Part shown: positions 61,899 to 64,000 of the stretch, piece by piece
How the letters are laid out: every line of letters begins with the position of its first letter
How positions within the stretch are numbered: position 1 is the first letter of the stretch
Assembly (NCBI GenBank): GCA_016788905.1
Contig: JAEURZ010000011.1
Location: 1 to 64,000, forward strand
Reading direction: 5' to 3'
Length of the DNA: 64,000 nt
DNA from: Elusimicrobiota bacterium
Lineage (GTDB): Bacteria > Elusimicrobiota > Elusimicrobia > FEN-1173
Notes under the pieces: generated by a model
What the model was told of the DNA's origin: nothing
Seen by the model: the letters and a program-made list of their open reading frames with translations, nothing else
The model's database searches: none
Program-made: the position numbers and the translations under genes

Positions 61899-64000
61899 AT
61901 GAACGCATTGAGGCAAAAACGGAGTCGATGGGGGGGGGCGCTGCCAGTCGTGGCGGCGGCTTTTCTTCCTGTTTTTGTCCACGGGTTGGACCGGTCGAAT
62001 GACGACTATCGTTTGCGGGACGATGTGAATGTGGGGGGGGTGTTTTATCAGACGGGTGGGGGATTGAATTTACATGGGACAGTAAGCCCCATGGAAACGA
62101 CCCTGTCGGGGATTGGGAGTATTCAGTTGGCGCCTGGACCGCACCAAAGTTTTTACTACCCCAAAACGATTTCCGATTTTGGGGTGACGGCAAAATCGGA
62201 CTCGACACTGGCATTGAGCTGGACCGCCCCCTCGGCTGGGGTCGATTACGTTGAAAGTGTTTCCTCCTATGACATCCGTTATTCCCAGTCGCCGCTCAAT
62301 GAAACCAATTTTGACTCAGGCCTTCGTGGTCCCATCGTCACTGGGAAACCCGCCGGATTTATTCATGAGGCTGTTGAATTGCCGGGCCTCTCTTACGATA
62401 CCCCCTACTATGTCGGGATTGCTTCGATCGATCATGATAACCCAGGGAACAAATCATTTTCTTATGTTTCCCCCCCTGTTCGGACTTTAGCAAAAACGCC
62501 CTCAAACCCGGTCCTCTCCGTCGATGTTTCTCGTTCGGATGTGATTTTGGCCTTTAACCCAGAAAATCCGGATGGGCATGATCTGAGTTTTGAAGCTGTT
62601 ATTACAAGATCCAACATCAATCCACCTGTCGATATCATTGAACGGGAAGTTCTTGCTTCGATTCGTACCAATAGTCGACAATCCCTGACTTTTTCAAATG
62701 GGAATTTAAACAGAAACGTTCGCTACTATGTTTATTTGCGCGTGTTTAATGGGAGTAATTTCTTAACCTCTTGGATCGATTGTGGTTCAACTGTTATCGC
62801 TTCGGGTTTACCAAGCCTTTCTTCCGTGACTCTAATTACTTCATCTTCCCTCACAGTTAATTGGATCGAAAGAATGCTTTTAGGTAAATATCAAGCGCAT
62901 TTAGATACGGTCGAAAATTTTTCCTCCCCGAATCATCCCCAATTGCCGAACCCACCATTGTTTTCAATAAACTCGCAGGCTTTTACTTCCTTGAAAGGAA
63001 ACACAACTTATTATTACAAGGTTAGTACCTGGGACTTCCGGGGTCGGGCTTTGGAAGACACTGGAACGGGGGATGTCGTTACCTCTGTATCAAAACCGGT
63101 GAATGTCCTTGTGGGCGAGCCGGATGTCTTCCCGACGCGTGCGAGAATCACTTGGTCCATGAACCCGCTTAACGATGCTGGGCCCCATTCCTACGAAGTG
63201 ACGCTCTCCACCACGCCCTCTTTTGATAACCCTAGTTATCCGCGCCAGACGGTTCCCTACTTGGGGTCGAATTCCATGTCGGTTGAATTTACGGGACTGA
63301 TATCAAACGCACCTCATTATGTTTGGATTCGTGGGAAAAATAGAGCGGGTGCTTTTTCTTCTGGGGCGGATATCTATGATTCCGGTTCCCCTCTTTTTTA
63401 TACCTTGCCCAATGCTCCCCAGGTGAGTCTTTCTGTCCCCGATTTTCCATCCCGACAAGTTGGTTTCACGGTGGAAACGATGGGAAATCACTCCAACACG
63501 AGGTATGAAGCCAAACTCTATGGATCTCCGAATTGCACCGGCGGCCTATTGTCGTCACTCCCAACCTTCTCGGCAGGATCAGCTTCTTCGGTCGTTCGGT
63601 TGTTTGAAAATACTTCGGGAAATATTTTCATCCCGGCCAATGCCCTGTATTCGGTTTGTGTGACGGCGCTAAAGGCCGATCCCGTTGGTGGTGCCCATGC
63701 GGTGTCGGATCCACGAAGTTCCTTTACAGCGCCCATTCAGGCTCAGAGGGGGCCCGTGTTTTATAGTTTGGACACCTTAACGATCACCTGGTCGGATGTT
63801 GAGAATGCCATAGCTAAAAACGCGCCGGCGACCGTTTATCACTTGGATTGGCGATTGGAGAGGGATAGTGACCCCATCGATTCCCTGTCGATTTCTGGGC
63901 CAGGTCCTTTCGAACGTTCCGCGACTTCGTTGCAACCGAACACCACGTACCAGTTCAAAATGTCGGTTTCGACTCCATCGGGGAGCTCCTGGCCCAGCTT
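61899..64000 (+). CDS. Large exported protein with several fibronectin type III-like domains (partial, runs off the window)
   Basis: The frame starts at ATG 61899 (GGAGG about 15 bases upstream) and stays open to the last base, giving at least 700 residues. A signal peptide is visible (RSRWGGALPVVAAAFLPVFVHG). Then follow repeated FnIII-like modules: STLALSWTAPS...VSSYDIRYS...LPGLSYDTPYYVGIAS, LTVNWIERM, ARITWSMNPLNDAGPHSYEVTLS...APHYVWIRGKN, and LTITWSDVENA...LQPNTTYQFKMSVS. The Trp in strand B and the 'L.P.T.Y.....' turn recur as in FnIII folds. It is probably a cell-surface or secreted protein that may act with the preceding exported protein. The C-terminal anchoring domain lies outside the window. 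Confidence 0.8.
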   Translation, partial: MNALRQKRSRWGGALPVVAAAFLPVFVHGLDRSNDDYRLRDDVNVGGVFYQTGGGLNLHGTVSPMETTLSGIGSIQLAPGPHQSFYYPKTISDFGVTAKSDSTLALSWTAPSAGVDYVESVSSYDIRYSQSPLNETNFDSGLRGPIVTGKPAGFIHEAVELPGLSYDTPYYVGIASIDHDNPGNKSFSYVSPPVRTLAKTPSNPVLSVDVSRSDVILAFNPENPDGHDLSFEAVITRSNINPPVDIIEREVLASIRTNSRQSLTFSNGNLNRNVRYYVYLRVFNGSNFLTSWIDCGSTVIASGLPSLSSVTLITSSSLTVNWIERMLLGKYQAHLDTVENFSSPNHPQLPNPPLFSINSQAFTSLKGNTTYYYKVSTWDFRGRALEDTGTGDVVTSVSKPVNVLVGEPDVFPTRARITWSMNPLNDAGPHSYEVTLSTTPSFDNPSYPRQTVPYLGSNSMSVEFTGLISNAPHYVWIRGKNRAGAFSSGADIYDSGSPLFYTLPNAPQVSLSVPDFPSRQVGFTVETMGNHSNTRYEAKLYGSPNCTGGLLSSLPTFSAGSASSVVRLFENTSGNIFIPANALYSVCVTALKADPVGGAHAVSDPRSSFTAPIQAQRGPVFYSLDTLTITWSDVENAIAKNAPATVYHLDWRLERDSDPIDSLSISGPGPFERSATSLQPNTTYQFKMSVSTPSGSSWPS

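Overview
The window is bacterial chromosome from a Gram-negative organism. It encodes outer-membrane beta-barrels, an alginate_exp-type porin, apolipoprotein N-acyltransferase and many exported proteins. A giant multidomain membrane protein, FnIII-rich exported proteins and an 'INYQGKL'-type exported protein point to a poorly studied phylum such as Elusimicrobiota or Omnitrophota. That placement is inference; the window holds no rRNA to settle it.

Left region (1-12.7 kb): a secreted protein (43-1899), a predicted outer-membrane barrel (2101-3357) and a giant 2650-codon membrane ORF with kinase-like, Nudix-like and APH-like parts (3390-11342). The giant ORF and the secreted protein share a GGFH-containing segment. 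The giant ORF begins inside that segment, and an intact 1.28-kb IS481-like element (11421-12702) lies just upstream, so it looks 5'-truncated.

Central plus-strand region (12.7-29.2 kb): a zinc/manganese-type ABC transporter (znuACB-like). After one minus-strand gene there follows a 12-kb run of tightly packed plus-strand genes: small membrane protein, NAD(P)HX epimerase, Lrp-type effector domain, an M16 peptidase pair (one catalytic, one without zinc ligands), a dipeptide/oligopeptide ABC importer (SBP, two permeases, two ATPases), an acyl-CoA-ligase-like enzyme and a CCA-adding enzyme. tRNA-Gly(CCC) and a strong hairpin close the run.

Alpha-glucan region (29.3-47.1 kb): a six-gene minus-strand operon glgX-glgE-treS/maltokinase-glgB-treZ-treY with 1- or 4-nt overlaps at every junction. 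It encodes a closed circuit: GlgX debranches; TreY and TreZ cut chain ends to trehalose; TreS isomerises trehalose to maltose; the fused maltokinase makes maltose-1-phosphate; GlgE re-extends glucan; GlgB branches it. No glgA or glgC is present. A divergent LacI-family regulator and a GH35 glycosidase flank it.

Right region (47.2-64 kb): secA-lnt, initiator tRNA, a porin, a membrane-fusion protein without a pump, and a five-gene signalling operon (histidine kinase, receiver-GGDEF, OmpR/PhoB-type regulator, receiver-kinase hybrid, NtrC-type sigma-54 activator). The operon is preceded by a PhoB-like direct-repeat box and followed by a candidate sigma-54 promoter in front of two surface/exported protein genes. 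The last of these, a multi-FnIII protein, runs off the right edge. No CRISPR array, riboswitch, rRNA or prophage was seen.
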